The translations under genes and the position numbers were made by a program. The notes beneath the pieces are model-generated. The model saw only the letters and a list, made by a program, of their open reading frames with translations, was not told the DNA's origin and made no database searches. A stretch of DNA of 64,000 nucleotides from Devosia sp. YIM 151766 (GTDB lineage: Bacteria; Pseudomonadota; Alphaproteobacteria; Rhizobiales; Devosiaceae). Positions within the stretch are counted from its first letter, which is position 1. Each line of letters opens with the position of its first letter. The stretch spans positions 1,240,001-1,304,000 of the forward strand of contig NZ_CP127251.1 in the NCBI RefSeq assembly GCF_030285925.1, read 5' to 3'. Positions 1 to 8,839 of this stretch are shown piece after piece.

Positions 1-38
1 AGCCTTTCCTTGAGTGCACTGTCGGAAGAGCGCGCCAT
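1..38 (-). CDS. N-terminus of an ABC transporter permease (partial)
   Basis: An ATG at 38 on the minus strand opens a frame (MARSSDSALKER...) that runs off the left edge. It is the next gene after the solute-binding protein in the same transcription direction, and the ATPase and binding protein upstream still lack a membrane partner. The permease identity comes only from this position; twelve residues show no transmembrane segment. The ribosome binding site is weak. A different small gene or another start cannot be excluded. Confidence 0.4.
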   Translation of the reverse strand, partial: MARSSDSALKER

Positions 39-69
39 ATCAGACAATCCGGGACAATGTGGGAGGAGG

Positions 70-89
70 GGCCCGGCGATTGCCGGGCC
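70..89 (-). terminator. Hairpin between binding protein and permease
   Basis: A perfect 8-bp stem (70-77 with 82-89) and four-base loop lie just after the binding-protein stop codon. There is no T-run, so it is more likely a 3'-end stabilising or attenuating hairpin than a full terminator. Such hairpins are common after binding-protein genes and keep their mRNA in excess over the permeases. Confidence 0.6.
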
Positions 90-103
90 ACCCGATGGAC
101 AAC

Positions 104-1453
104 CTACTTGCTCAGGTTTTCCGCAGCGCGGGCAACGATGGCTTCAATCGAGTCGGTGCTGCGGCGCTCGATATATTCAAGCCAGGTGGCTTCGATGACG
201 TCGACCAGTGTGGCGTTGGTGTCGGGCGCGATATTGGCGTCCAGTTCCTCGCCGGTGACGCCAGTGTGGCCCGGAGAGGCCGCCGCCAGCGCCGCCGCGT
301 CTTCGTCGCTCAGCAGCCACGGATCAATACCTGCCGGCATGCCGGTGATCTGCAGCTTGGTGACTTGAGCCGGGACCGTGGTCATGTAGTCCGCCAGCAC
401 CAAGGCCGCTGCCGGATTGGGGGCATTGGCCGGAATGGCGATGTAGTTCTTGTTCTTGATCATGTTCCCTTCGGGGAAAATAAACTCCTGCGCCCCCTCG
501 GGATAGGTGCCCTGTGCCAGACCGGTGGCCACGGCATAAAGACCGAACTTGCAGTTGAAGTTTATCTCGCCGTTGAGGAACAAGCCATCAAGAGCAGCTT
601 GATCCTCCGGATAGCGCGGCGAACCACTCTGCCCGCCCAGCAGCAGCGGTTCAATAGCCTTGAGATATTCCAGGCCCGGAGTAATCAGGCGAGCCAGTTC
701 CGCTGCACCAAGCTCATCGAGGGATTGCTGGAATGGAGTTGCGCCGGTACCATCGGGGTTGTGTGCGTAGATGGCCTGCTGGACGAAGGTGTTGCCGATA
801 TAGTGAGGCGGCTTGACGTAAATGAACTTGCCCGGATTTGCCGTCAGATAGGTCTGCAATTCCTCGAAGGTGTGCGGCACCTGCTCGGCAGCCACGCGAT
901 CAGTATTGACTGCGCAGACATATTGCTCGCCCGACCACGGCATCTCGGCTCCATCCGTGAGCACACCGAAGTCGCGTAGATTGAGAAGTGAGCGGGGATC
1001 CTCGGGATTCCACTCGATGTTCTTGGCATTGGGCAGCAGTGGCGCAAAGGCGCCAAACAGGGCGTCCTGCCTCTTCAGCGTGGAGAAGTTCTCGCCGTTC
1101 AGCCAGATGGCGTCGACGCTGCCTTCGCCAATAGTCTTACCGGCACCCAGTTCGGCAAGAACGAGATCCACGGCGTCCTTAGTGCCGGTGATGCGCACCG
1201 GATTAAGGGTGACACCCAACTCGGCCATGGCCGGGGTAACGATGCTGTCCATCCAGACGTTGAGCGGGTCGTTGCCACCATAGTAGTAGAGGTTGACCTT
1301 GCCCTCAGTCTTGGCGCGGGTGGAGACGGCGTTCCAGTCAACTGTGCCAGCGATGAAGCTGTCACGGAACTCGGCGGCCGACTGATCCTGGGCCTGCACA
1401 GCCCCGACGGCCAGCAGCGCAGCGATTGAAACACCTAGGACTAGTTTATGCAT
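104..1453 (-). CDS. ABC transporter solute-binding protein, YnjB/PotD-like
   Basis: The 449-residue periplasmic binding protein starts with a signal peptide (about residues 1-21, cleavage after VQA). The mature part has the family 1-type layout, with short motifs such as GEGSVDAIWLNGEN near residues 110-125 that resemble the YnjB group of putative thiamine or polyamine-like importers. An AGGAGG sits just upstream of the ATG. The ATPase gene ends 45 bases upstream, and the permease frame follows beyond 104. Ligand is unknown. Placement at the end of a sugar-catabolic operon suggests it delivers that pathway's substrate, though the closest known relatives are not classical sugar binders. Confidence 0.85.
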   Translation of the reverse strand: MHKLVLGVSIAALLAVGAVQAQDQSAAEFRDSFIAGTVDWNAVSTRAKTEGKVNLYYYGGNDPLNVWMDSIVTPAMAELGVTLNPVRITGTKDAVDLVLAELGAGKTIGEGSVDAIWLNGENFSTLKRQDALFGAFAPLLPNAKNIEWNPEDPRSLLNLRDFGVLTDGAEMPWSGEQYVCAVNTDRVAAEQVPHTFEELQTYLTANPGKFIYVKPPHYIGNTFVQQAIYAHNPDGTGATPFQQSLDELGAAELARLITPGLEYLKAIEPLLLGGQSGSPRYPEDQAALDGLFLNGEINFNCKFGLYAVATGLAQGTYPEGAQEFIFPEGNMIKNKNYIAIPANAPNPAAALVLADYMTTVPAQVTKLQITGMPAGIDPWLLSDEDAAALAAASPGHTGVTGEELDANIAPDTNATLVDVIEATWLEYIERRSTDSIEAIVARAAENLSK

Positions 1454-1498
1454 TTTGGTTTTCCTCCTCGTGAAAAACTTGAAATCTCGTTCGCCCGG

Positions 1499-2554
1499 CT
1501 AGCGGGCGATCGTCCACACTCGTTCCGGCTGGACCGAGAGAACAACTGACTGACCGACGTCCAGCAGCCGCCGCGACTGTTCGGCGACGGCAATTTCAGC
1601 GCCACCAACTGCCACCACGTACTGCACCGAAGCCCCAAAGAACTCGCGCGCCGTAATCTGACCGCTGATGGGGTTTCGAATGTCCTTGGGCGCTTCGCTC
1701 TGAGGGAACAGATCAATTCCCTCACTGCGCAGCATCACATGCACCGCAGCACCCACAGTCAGACCGGGTTGCGGCGCGATGGCGATGTTACCGAACGATG
1801 TCTCGGCGCGATCAGCGGCGGTGAGCTTGGCTGAATAGATATTGCTGGCGCCCATGAAATCGGCGACATCGGTGGAACTGGGCTGCTGATACAGCTCCTG
1901 CGGCGGCCCGTATTGCGCCAGACGCCCATTAAAAATGACCGCGACACGGTCCGCCAGTTCCATTGCCTCCACCTGGTCGTGGGTCACAAAGATGGTGGTG
2001 ATGCCGAGACGCTGCTGCAGCTCGCGGATGAAGCGACGCATCTCGCCGCGCAGCTTGGTGTCGAGGTTCGCCAGCGGCTCATCCATCATCAGCACGGACG
2101 GCTTGGTGATCAGGGTGCGGGCGATGGCGACGCGCTGCATCTGCCCGCCCGAGAGCTGGGCCGGGAAACGCTTGCGGAACTGGGTGAGCTGAACGACCTC
2201 AAGAATCTCTTCGAGGCGCTCGTTGATTTCCTTGCGCGGCAGCTTGCGCACATCCAGGCCGAAAGTGACGTTGCGCTCGACCGTCATGTGGGGAAACAGC
2301 GCGTAGCGTTGGAACACCATGCCAACATTGCGCTTCTGCACGGCAACATCGGACACGTCCCTGCCGTCGAACAGAACCTCGCCTGCGCTGGGCGTCTCGA
2401 GTCCGGCAATCATGCGGAGCGTCGTGGTCTTGCCACAGCCCGACGGCCCCAGCAGAGCCACCAACTCACCGGATTGGATGTCGAGGTCAATGGTTTCGAT
2501 TGCCGTGAAGCCGCCGAACTGTTTGCGAATCGCCTTGAGCCGAACTTCGGTCAC
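1499..2554 (-). CDS. ABC transporter ATP-binding protein, PotA/UgpC type
   Basis: This 351-residue ATPase powers the importer whose binding protein follows. Walker A (GPSGCGKTT) is at residues 36-44. The signature LSGGQ, Walker B (VLMMDEPLANLD) and the switch histidine (FVTHDQ) follow in order, and a C-terminal TOBE-like domain occupies about 240-350. I place the start at a GTG at 2554 because a GGAGG lies six bases upstream; an ATG at 2587 would add eleven unlikely residues (MQPIRRYWRAR). The gene is preceded by a 92-base gap that repeats part of the operator-like sequence found before the epimerase gene, so it may have its own promoter. Confidence 0.9.
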   Translation of the reverse strand: MTEVRLKAIRKQFGGFTAIETIDLDIQSGELVALLGPSGCGKTTTLRMIAGLETPSAGEVLFDGRDVSDVAVQKRNVGMVFQRYALFPHMTVERNVTFGLDVRKLPRKEINERLEEILEVVQLTQFRKRFPAQLSGGQMQRVAIARTLITKPSVLMMDEPLANLDTKLRGEMRRFIRELQQRLGITTIFVTHDQVEAMELADRVAVIFNGRLAQYGPPQELYQQPSSTDVADFMGASNIYSAKLTAADRAETSFGNIAIAPQPGLTVGAAVHVMLRSEGIDLFPQSEAPKDIRNPISGQITAREFFGASVQYVVAVGGAEIAVAEQSRRLLDVGQSVVLSVQPERVWTIAR

Positions 2555-2583
2555 GCGCGCCCTCCAATAACGACGAATTGGTT

Positions 2584-2607
2584 GCATCCAATTCGATAGT
2601 ACAAATT
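2584..2607. promoter_or_regulatory. Operator-like sequence upstream of the ABC genes
   Basis: GCATCCAATT (2584-2593) followed by TAGTAC is repeated in inverted orientation at 9715-9729, upstream of the epimerase gene: GTACT, a short spacer, then AATTGGATGC. Both sites lie just upstream of minus-strand genes in one catabolic unit that encodes a GntR regulator. I infer a shared GntR site. No footprint-type evidence is visible from sequence alone. Confidence 0.45.
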
Positions 2608-2646
2608 AATGCTGAAGGTTTGACCCTGTCAACTCAAAACGCAGAT

Positions 2647-4068
2647 TTAGAGGTTGGGTCGAGCGAAACTGCCGCCACGCGGGACAATCTCCAGCGGGGC
2701 GAGATTGGCCCAGCTGGCGAATTCGTTCAGTGTCTGCTGCCAGTGGCCCGGGATCAGGATGAAGTGATGCTCGACACCGTGACCGAGCACCGCGCCGACA
2801 ATGTCGCCGGCACTGCGCGACTGTCCATCCGCGACAAAATTGGCGACCCAGCCGCGGCAGCCGGAGAAGCCCGATTCAGGTGCGGCGACCACCTGGGCTT
2901 CAAAGGCAAACTGGCTGGAGCCGCTGCCCCCCACCCGCAGGATAGTCACCGGGCCGGGCGCAAAACGATAGTCCGCAATGGCGCCGAATACGGGCCCCTC
3001 AGCCGAGCCGCGACCCATCATGGGATGATTGATCCAGCGCGCCGGGCCGTCGGCCAGATAGAGCGGCCCGCCACCGCCATGCCACATCAGTATCCGGTCC
3101 TCGGCCAGTTGCGGCGAAGTCATGTCAAGCAGGCACCCCACCTTGCCGGTCAGCGTCTTGGCGACCAGTTGCGTCACCGCGCCCATGACATCGCCTTCGG
3201 AAGCAACGGGCATCCGGTCTCGCTCCTCCAGCCAGCTGAATGCCGCACCCGGATAAAAGCCGGGATCCTGTTGCAGCGCTGGCCAGTCCGACACGGCCAG
3301 GGCATCATAATCACCAGAGGCCGCTAGGCTGCGCAGCGCCAGAACCATGCGGGCGCTCAGCGCCATGTGCTCGTCTGACACGCCATCGACCGCCGCCGCC
3401 GTCGCCATCGCAGCGCATTCCTCGGCGACCGCATCGTCGGCGAATGCGGCCATCGCCCGGGTCAGCAGATGCATGTCGATCTGCTCTACTTCCACGCCGA
3501 GCCGGCTGAACAATTCGTCCTCGCGCACGGCCATGTTGTAGAAGGTAGGCGCCAGCCCGCCGACGACACCAATTCGTGCGCCGCGCAGCGCTTTGCGCAT
3601 GGTCAGCGCACGAATAGTCTCGCGCAATTCCGCCACCAGGGCAGGGCTGTCAGGCGCGCCGAAATACCACCGCACAGGATGGCGTTCGACATCGCGCACG
3701 CCGCGCGCAATCGACATGCTCATATTGAGCGACACGAAATTGTTGAGCTGGATATCGCCTTCATGCACCGGTTCGGGGGTCGCCCAGAAGCCCAGGGGCA
3801 TGTCGTAGGCCGCTAGCGCGCGCGCCACGTCGCCCATGGTGAAACCGCCATGCAGCAGCAGCACGAAATCGGCCCCTTCGGCCTGCAAATATGCCATCGT
3901 GTCCCGAGCCTGCCGGGCATCCATGGGAACCGTCGGCGCCACCACCAAGCGCGCATTCTCGGCCCTTGCCAGCTGCTCCAACCCCGCCACAGCCTGATCG
4001 TATACGCCATGCTGATCCGGGAAATAGGTAGGCAGCGACGCTGTGATCAGGCCGATGGTGAAGGTCAT
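2647..4068 (-). CDS. L-fucose/L-arabinose isomerase-like protein
   Basis: This 473-residue protein resembles the FucI/AraA superfamily, which interconverts aldoses and ketoses using a divalent metal. Candidate metal ligands are the Glu in ASEGDVMGA, the Asp in LLDMTSP and late histidines (VEHHFILIPGHW). The N-terminal region (MTFTIGLITASLPTYF) begins the Rossmann-like domain. I start at ATG 4068, with an AGGA ribosome site overlapping the end of the GntR gene eight bases upstream; a longer frame to 4383 would run through that regulator. Families of this shape also include isomerases acting on unusual or sulfonated sugars, so the substrate is open. Confidence 0.8.
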   Translation of the reverse strand: MTFTIGLITASLPTYFPDQHGVYDQAVAGLEQLARAENARLVVAPTVPMDARQARDTMAYLQAEGADFVLLLHGGFTMGDVARALAAYDMPLGFWATPEPVHEGDIQLNNFVSLNMSMSIARGVRDVERHPVRWYFGAPDSPALVAELRETIRALTMRKALRGARIGVVGGLAPTFYNMAVREDELFSRLGVEVEQIDMHLLTRAMAAFADDAVAEECAAMATAAAVDGVSDEHMALSARMVLALRSLAASGDYDALAVSDWPALQQDPGFYPGAAFSWLEERDRMPVASEGDVMGAVTQLVAKTLTGKVGCLLDMTSPQLAEDRILMWHGGGGPLYLADGPARWINHPMMGRGSAEGPVFGAIADYRFAPGPVTILRVGGSGSSQFAFEAQVVAAPESGFSGCRGWVANFVADGQSRSAGDIVGAVLGHGVEHHFILIPGHWQQTLNEFASWANLAPLEIVPRGGSFARPNL

Positions 4069-4075
4069 TCTATAC

Positions 4076-4825
4076 TTATCCTGCCGTTTGACCGGCGGAG
4101 CGATTGGGCGCCGCCTTGTCGAGATTGTAGGTGATCGGCGACTGCCGATAGACTTGGTCGTAAAAGACCGGCTTTTGTTGCTCATCAAAGGCCGTGCAGG
4201 CCTGTGACAGAATGGGGGTGTTGGGCTGTACGGCCAGCAGTTCGGCCACTTCAGCATCGGCAATGAGCGAGCTGATAACCTCGCAGGCCCGCGACCACTG
4301 CATTTTGAAGCGGCGCACCAAAATGCGCAGAATGGACTGATCCTGACCGCTTTCGGGAAGGTCGGCGGCGTTGATGCCGGCAACCAGATGGCTCGGCACC
4401 CAGGTGCGCACCAGCATCACCGGCTTGCCATCCACGGTACGCAGGCGGCGGATGAGCGTGACGTCGCCGTCAAACAAGGCTGCAACATCGGGCGGCAGCA
4501 TTTTGGCTGGCGCTTCGATGCCCAGCAATTTTGCTCCCGGCATCCGCCCTTCGCGGATCACCTGATCGGTGAAGGAGACCAGGCAGGTCGTGGAGGGCGG
4601 CGACAGCGTCGAGACCACATAGCCGCTACCCTGCCGGGCCGTGACATAGCCGGTCTGCACCAGCATATCGAGCGCCTTGCGCACGGTCACCCGGCTGACG
4701 TCGAACGCCTTGGCCAGCGCATCTTCGGTCGGCAATCGCGTGCCGACCGAATACATGCCAGCTTCCAGCCGGTTCAACACCTCGTCATGCACGGCCTGGT
4801 ATTTGGGTAGAGCTTTGCTGTCCAT
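4076..4825 (-). CDS. GntR family regulator, HutC subfamily (UTRA domain)
   Basis: The 249-residue regulator has a winged helix-turn-helix at about 10-75 (RLPTEDALAKAFDVSRVTVRK core) and a UTRA ligand-binding domain at about 95-235. HutC-type GntR proteins are usually repressors released by the pathway substrate or an intermediate. It sits inside the catabolic operon, between the aldehyde dehydrogenase (30 bases upstream) and the isomerase (start 8 bases downstream), so it is probably autoregulated with them. Candidate operators are the palindrome at 9707-9722 and the related site at 2584-2607. Confidence 0.9.
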   Translation of the reverse strand: MDSKALPKYQAVHDEVLNRLEAGMYSVGTRLPTEDALAKAFDVSRVTVRKALDMLVQTGYVTARQGSGYVVSTLSPPSTTCLVSFTDQVIREGRMPGAKLLGIEAPAKMLPPDVAALFDGDVTLIRRLRTVDGKPVMLVRTWVPSHLVAGINAADLPESGQDQSILRILVRRFKMQWSRACEVISSLIADAEVAELLAVQPNTPILSQACTAFDEQQKPVFYDQVYRQSPITYNLDKAAPNRSAGQTAG

Positions 4826-4855
4826 CCGATCACCCGTTCAATAGAAACAAATTGA

Positions 4856-6346
4856 TTAGATCAAATCAGATTCCTTGATCCCGAGCCAGACGCTCTTGGT
4901 TTGCGAATAGAGCGCGATGGCTTCCTGTCCCATTTCGCGGCCATAGCCGCTTTGCTTCATGCCCCCGAAGGGGGAGGCCGCATCGGTGTCGCCCCAGGTG
5001 TTGATCCAGATGGTGCCGGCCTGCAGCCGCGCGGCCATGCGATGAGCGCGCGACAGATCATTGGTCCACAGGCCCGCCGCCAGACCGAATTCGGTGGCAT
5101 TGGCACGGGCCAGCACTTCGCTCTCGTCCTCGAAGGACAGCACCGCCAGCACCGGTCCAAAAATCTCTTCGCGGGCGACCGCCATCGCATCGCTGACACC
5201 ATCGAGAATGGTCGGCGCCACGAAGTAGCCCGGCTGATCGAGACGGTGTCCACCGGCCACACGCCGGGCGCCTTCTGCCTCTCCCTGGGCCACGTAGGAC
5301 AACACCTTATCCATCTGCGGCTGCGAAATAATCGGCCCCAGATCATGCGCTGCACGAGCCATGCCCGGCCCGACCGAAAGCGCATTGGCGCGTTGGATCA
5401 GTCCGGCGAGCACCTGTTCGCGGATCGAGGCATGCACGAAAAGCCGCGCGCCTGCGGTGCAGGACTGACCGTTATTGCCGAACAGCGCCCAGAATGCGCC
5501 GTCGGTTGCGCTCGCCAGGTCGGCGTCGGGGAAGATGATATTGGCCGCTTTGCCGCCCAGTTCCAGCGAGACCTTTTTGAGGTTGCCGGTGGAGGCCGCG
5601 ACGATGCGACGGCCGGTTTCGGTCGAGCCGGTGAAACCGATTTTGTCGACGCCCTTGTGCGCCGCCAGCGCCGCACCGGCGGTTCCCCCGAGGCCGGGCA
5701 CCACATTGAGCACGCCAGGCGGAAAGCCGATCTCCAGTGCCAGATCGGCTAGATACAACGCACTGAGCGGGGTCTGTTCGGCGGGCTTGAGCACGATGGT
5801 ATTGCCGGCCGCCAGCGCGGGCGCCAGCTTCCAGGCAACCATCAGCGTAGGGTAGTTCCATGGCGTGATCAGGCCGCAAACGCCGACCGGCTCGACGCTG
5901 GTATAGTTGAAGCGTCCCGGCTCCGATACTGGAATGGTGCGCCCCTCGATCTTGCTAGCCCAGCCGGCGAAATAGCGGAAATGGCGGGCCGAATAGACGG
6001 CGTCGACATCGCGCGCCTTGTAAAAGGGCTTGCCATTGTCGAGTGCGTCGAGCTGGCCGAAGATGTCTTTCCTTGCCTCGATGGCGTCGGCCAGACGCCA
6101 GAGCAGCACGCCGCGGTCATGGCCGGACATGGTGCCCCACGGCCCCGACAGGGCCTGGCGGGCTGCGGCAACAGCCATATCGACATGGGCAGCATCAGCG
6201 CTGGCGACCCGTGCGATTTCCGCCTCGGTGGACGGATTGATGACCGCGATGGTCTCGGGCGCAGCCACGCGCTGGCCATCGATTCGCAGGCCCTGAACCG
6301 CATTCAGGAAATCGGCTACTTCAGGCAGGAATTCGATCATGCTCAT
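4856..6346 (-). CDS. NAD(P)-dependent aldehyde dehydrogenase
   Basis: The protein has 496 residues, the normal length for the betaine/succinate-semialdehyde dehydrogenase superfamily. It contains the catalytic Cys (NNGQSCTAGA, C296), the general base Glu (LELGGK, E262), the cofactor loop GFTGSTETG at 238-246 and the WNYP segment at 163-166. It oxidises an aldehyde to an acid in the cytoplasm. The start overlaps the aldolase stop by four bases (ATGA), so translation is coupled. I infer that its substrate is the aldehyde released by the neighbouring aldolase. Specificity cannot be read from sequence. Confidence 0.92.
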   Translation of the reverse strand: MSMIEFLPEVADFLNAVQGLRIDGQRVAAPETIAVINPSTEAEIARVASADAAHVDMAVAAARQALSGPWGTMSGHDRGVLLWRLADAIEARKDIFGQLDALDNGKPFYKARDVDAVYSARHFRYFAGWASKIEGRTIPVSEPGRFNYTSVEPVGVCGLITPWNYPTLMVAWKLAPALAAGNTIVLKPAEQTPLSALYLADLALEIGFPPGVLNVVPGLGGTAGAALAAHKGVDKIGFTGSTETGRRIVAASTGNLKKVSLELGGKAANIIFPDADLASATDGAFWALFGNNGQSCTAGARLFVHASIREQVLAGLIQRANALSVGPGMARAAHDLGPIISQPQMDKVLSYVAQGEAEGARRVAGGHRLDQPGYFVAPTILDGVSDAMAVAREEIFGPVLAVLSFEDESEVLARANATEFGLAAGLWTNDLSRAHRMAARLQAGTIWINTWGDTDAASPFGGMKQSGYGREMGQEAIALYSQTKSVWLGIKESDLI

Positions 6347-7263
6347 GCGATGGCCTCGGCCATGCGCGCCAGACGCTCACGCCCCGTGGTCAGCATCCAG
6401 CGTTCCATCTCCCCGGCGCCTCCGGCTCCAAAAATGCCGACGGCATCGCTCCACAATGCCCGGCCGCACATGAAGCCGGCGGCAGTGCCCGAGGCAGCCT
6501 TGCAGAAGGACAGCCCGTCGATGAAGCGCTCGAAGGTCACCCCGGCACTCAGATAGAGGTAGGGCATATCGCCGGCGGCAGTGGCCACATCGACCACTGC
6601 TGCCTCGGCCTCGCTCCGGCTCAACACCGGCGCGCCAAAGCCTTCGACAAAATCCAGCGTGACCGGGATTTCGATCTTGAGGATATCGATCTTGTAGCTG
6701 GGGTCGACAAAATCCTCGACCGCGCGGCGCACCAGCGTCGGCTTCAGCCGAGCGAACTCAGTCGAATTGCCATCGGCAATAGCGCGATCATAAACGATCG
6801 GCTCGAACAGGAAGGTCGTGCCATGCGCCCGGCAGCGCTCGCCGATCGAGCGCACCAGATCGAATTTACGCTGGTTCAGCTCGGCTGGGTCATTGGGACC
6901 ATAATATAGAAAGAACTTCAGTACCGGCGCGCCCAGCTGCGGAAACTGCTCGATCTGCAGATCGTCGGGCAGCCGCGTGATGCGGTCTTCGTCGGCGATA
7001 TGATAGACGTCGGCCTCGAAGGCCAGCATCGGAATGCAGGATTTCGCCATCTTGCCGATCAGCCCGGGGCCATGGCTGGAATCGACCAGCAGGGTCGTCG
7101 CCAGCGGGCTGACGGTTTCCACCACGATGCGCTTGAAGACATGCAGGTCGTCATCGCGGGCAGCGGCCCCGCGCGCCGCCGCAATGGCGGCAGCAAGGCC
7201 GCTGCCCTGGTCGACAGCCACGCCGCGAATGAGTTCGTGCGCAGAAAAGGGAGCGGGGATCAC
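6343..7263 (-). CDS. LacD-type class I aldolase (tagatose-1,6-bisphosphate aldolase family)
   Basis: The 306-residue TIM barrel keeps the two lysine strands typical of LacD: VLKFFLYY (K116) and DILKIEIP (K196, the likely Schiff-base lysine). The family splits ketose phosphates to dihydroxyacetone phosphate plus an aldehyde. Adjacent DhaK and DhaL suggest that here free dihydroxyacetone is produced, which would mean an unphosphorylated ketose substrate (inference). The start is GTG 7263: it forms a GTGA overlap with the DhaK stop and has an AGGAGG seven bases upstream. A frame to 7329 would add 22 residues antithetical to that coupling. Confidence 0.8.
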   Translation of the reverse strand: MIPAPFSAHELIRGVAVDQGSGLAAAIAAARGAAARDDDLHVFKRIVVETVSPLATTLLVDSSHGPGLIGKMAKSCIPMLAFEADVYHIADEDRITRLPDDLQIEQFPQLGAPVLKFFLYYGPNDPAELNQRKFDLVRSIGERCRAHGTTFLFEPIVYDRAIADGNSTEFARLKPTLVRRAVEDFVDPSYKIDILKIEIPVTLDFVEGFGAPVLSRSEAEAAVVDVATAAGDMPYLYLSAGVTFERFIDGLSFCKAASGTAAGFMCGRALWSDAVGIFGAGGAGEMERWMLTTGRERLARMAEAIA

Positions 7264-8291
7264 GACACTGCCTCCTGGGTCAGAAGTGAGATTTTTGGGA
7301 AGGCAGGGCTGTCCGATGGCGCGCACCAATAGTCCAGCATCTGCTGGGTGGGCTCCAGCAGGGAGATCGAGAAGCCGCCCATTTCCTGGGTGGTGACAAA
7401 GCTGCCAATCATCGGCGCAATGGCAGTAATGCCGCGCCGCGACAGGGCCAGGCGGGTTTCCCGCCAGATGGTCAGCAACTCCATCATGGTGGTGCCCCCC
7501 ATGCCGTTGATGATGACCGCGGCCCGCCCACCTGTGGCGATCGGGCGATCCAGCAGCAGTTTTTCAACGATGACTTCAACGAGCTTGTCGACCGGACCGT
7601 GCGGCATGCGGCCGGCGCCGGGCTCGCCATGCACGCCCATGCCGATAAAGATCTCGCCCTCGGGCAGGCTGAACATCGGCTTGCCGGTCAGCGGCGAGAC
7701 GCCCGGCGAAATAGCGGCCGAGAGGCTGACCGTGCGGTCGCGCACGTTTTCGCCCAAGGCGATCAGACCATCGAGGTCCAGCCCCAGTTCGGCCGCGGCG
7801 CCAAGGATCTTGTAAATGAACATGGTGCCGGGGGCGCCACGGCGATCCTGCCGCCGCTCGGGGGGCGCCGAGGCGACATCGTCATACATTAACAACGCCT
7901 TGGCGTTGAGCTTTTCATCCTCCGCCAGCATGATGGCGGCGCGGCCATTGATGACGTCGCCGGAATGCTGGGAAATCAGCAGCAGCGTGCCGGCCGCCCC
8001 ATTCACTTCGCGGATGCCATCGAGAATGAGATCGGCAGACGGCGCGGCAAACACATCGCCCACCACATTTGCGTCGAGCAGCCCCTGCCCAACAAAGCCC
8101 ATGGCTATGGGCTCATGGCCGGAGCCATTGCCGATCAGCACAGTGACCTTCTGATCCGGATTCTTACGTGCCGTGCTGCGCACGACGATGCGGGGATCGT
8201 TCTGGCCGCGCATGACCTGGGGATAGGCCGTGACGAAGCCATCCACCATGTCGTCGACCATGGTCTCCTGTGAGTTGAAGAGCTTGGTCAT
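7260..8291 (-). CDS. dhaK: Dihydroxyacetone kinase subunit DhaK
   Basis: This 343-residue DhaK domain binds dihydroxyacetone (or a related short ketose such as erythrulose) through a hemiaminal to His221 in GMGVHGEPGAGRM. The N-terminal glycine-rich segment LIGNGSGHEP (52-61) is also present. It works with DhaL, which overlaps it by four bases. No DhaM phosphotransferase gene is visible, so the phosphoryl donor (ATP or a distant PTS protein) is undecided. Short tetrulose kinases share this fold, so erythrulose is a real alternative substrate. Confidence 0.9.
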   Translation of the reverse strand: MTKLFNSQETMVDDMVDGFVTAYPQVMRGQNDPRIVVRSTARKNPDQKVTVLIGNGSGHEPIAMGFVGQGLLDANVVGDVFAAPSADLILDGIREVNGAAGTLLLISQHSGDVINGRAAIMLAEDEKLNAKALLMYDDVASAPPERRQDRRGAPGTMFIYKILGAAAELGLDLDGLIALGENVRDRTVSLSAAISPGVSPLTGKPMFSLPEGEIFIGMGVHGEPGAGRMPHGPVDKLVEVIVEKLLLDRPIATGGRAAVIINGMGGTTMMELLTIWRETRLALSRRGITAIAPMIGSFVTTQEMGGFSISLLEPTQQMLDYWCAPSDSPAFPKISLLTQEAVS

Positions 8292-8839
8292 TGATTTTCC
8301 TGAATTTCACGAAGAACTTCGAACAAGATTACGATGGACGTGGCGCCCGGATCCTGATGGCCGAGCCCCTTGTTCTCGACATATTGGGCACGACCGCGCC
8401 GGGCCTCCAGCGCCTGCGTGGCAAGGCAACCCCTTGCGGCAGCAGCGACTGCGTCGGTGAGGTTGCCGCCAGCGCCAAGCGCCGCCACGGCAGGGGCGAG
8501 GGCGTCGACCATGCTCTTGTCGCCCAATGTCACCTGACCGAGCTCACGAATTCGGGTTTCTGCCAGCTGCAATTCAGTCGCCAGATCGGCGCCATCGCCC
8601 AGATGGCGCTCAATCGCCACCAGGACGAGACCAAACAGCGTGCCGGCTGCACCGCCGGAGGCCCTCATGAACGCTTTTGCGCCCAGTCCCGGCGCGGCAG
8701 CGGCCGCCCTGGTGAGGCCCCGCAGCATGGTGGTGCCGTGATCGCCATCACCCAGCGCGGCATCCAGCGCGTTCAACTCGTCCTTGCGCGTTCCGATGAC
8801 GGCCAGCAGCCGGGAAAAATAGTCCTGGGTCACACTCAT
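8288..8839 (-). CDS. dhaL: Dihydroxyacetone kinase subunit DhaL
   Basis: The 183-residue all-helical nucleotide-binding subunit contains the magnesium-coordinating motif GDGDHG at residues 30-35. It pairs with DhaK to phosphorylate dihydroxyacetone or a similar ketose. Its start overlaps the epimerase stop and its stop overlaps the dhaK start, four bases each, which marks a tightly coupled unit. Length is slightly under the PTS-type DhaL norm of about 210. Confidence 0.88.
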   Translation of the reverse strand: MSVTQDYFSRLLAVIGTRKDELNALDAALGDGDHGTTMLRGLTRAAAAAPGLGAKAFMRASGGAAGTLFGLVLVAIERHLGDGADLATELQLAETRIRELGQVTLGDKSMVDALAPAVAALGAGGNLTDAVAAAARGCLATQALEARRGRAQYVENKGLGHQDPGATSIVILFEVLREIQENQ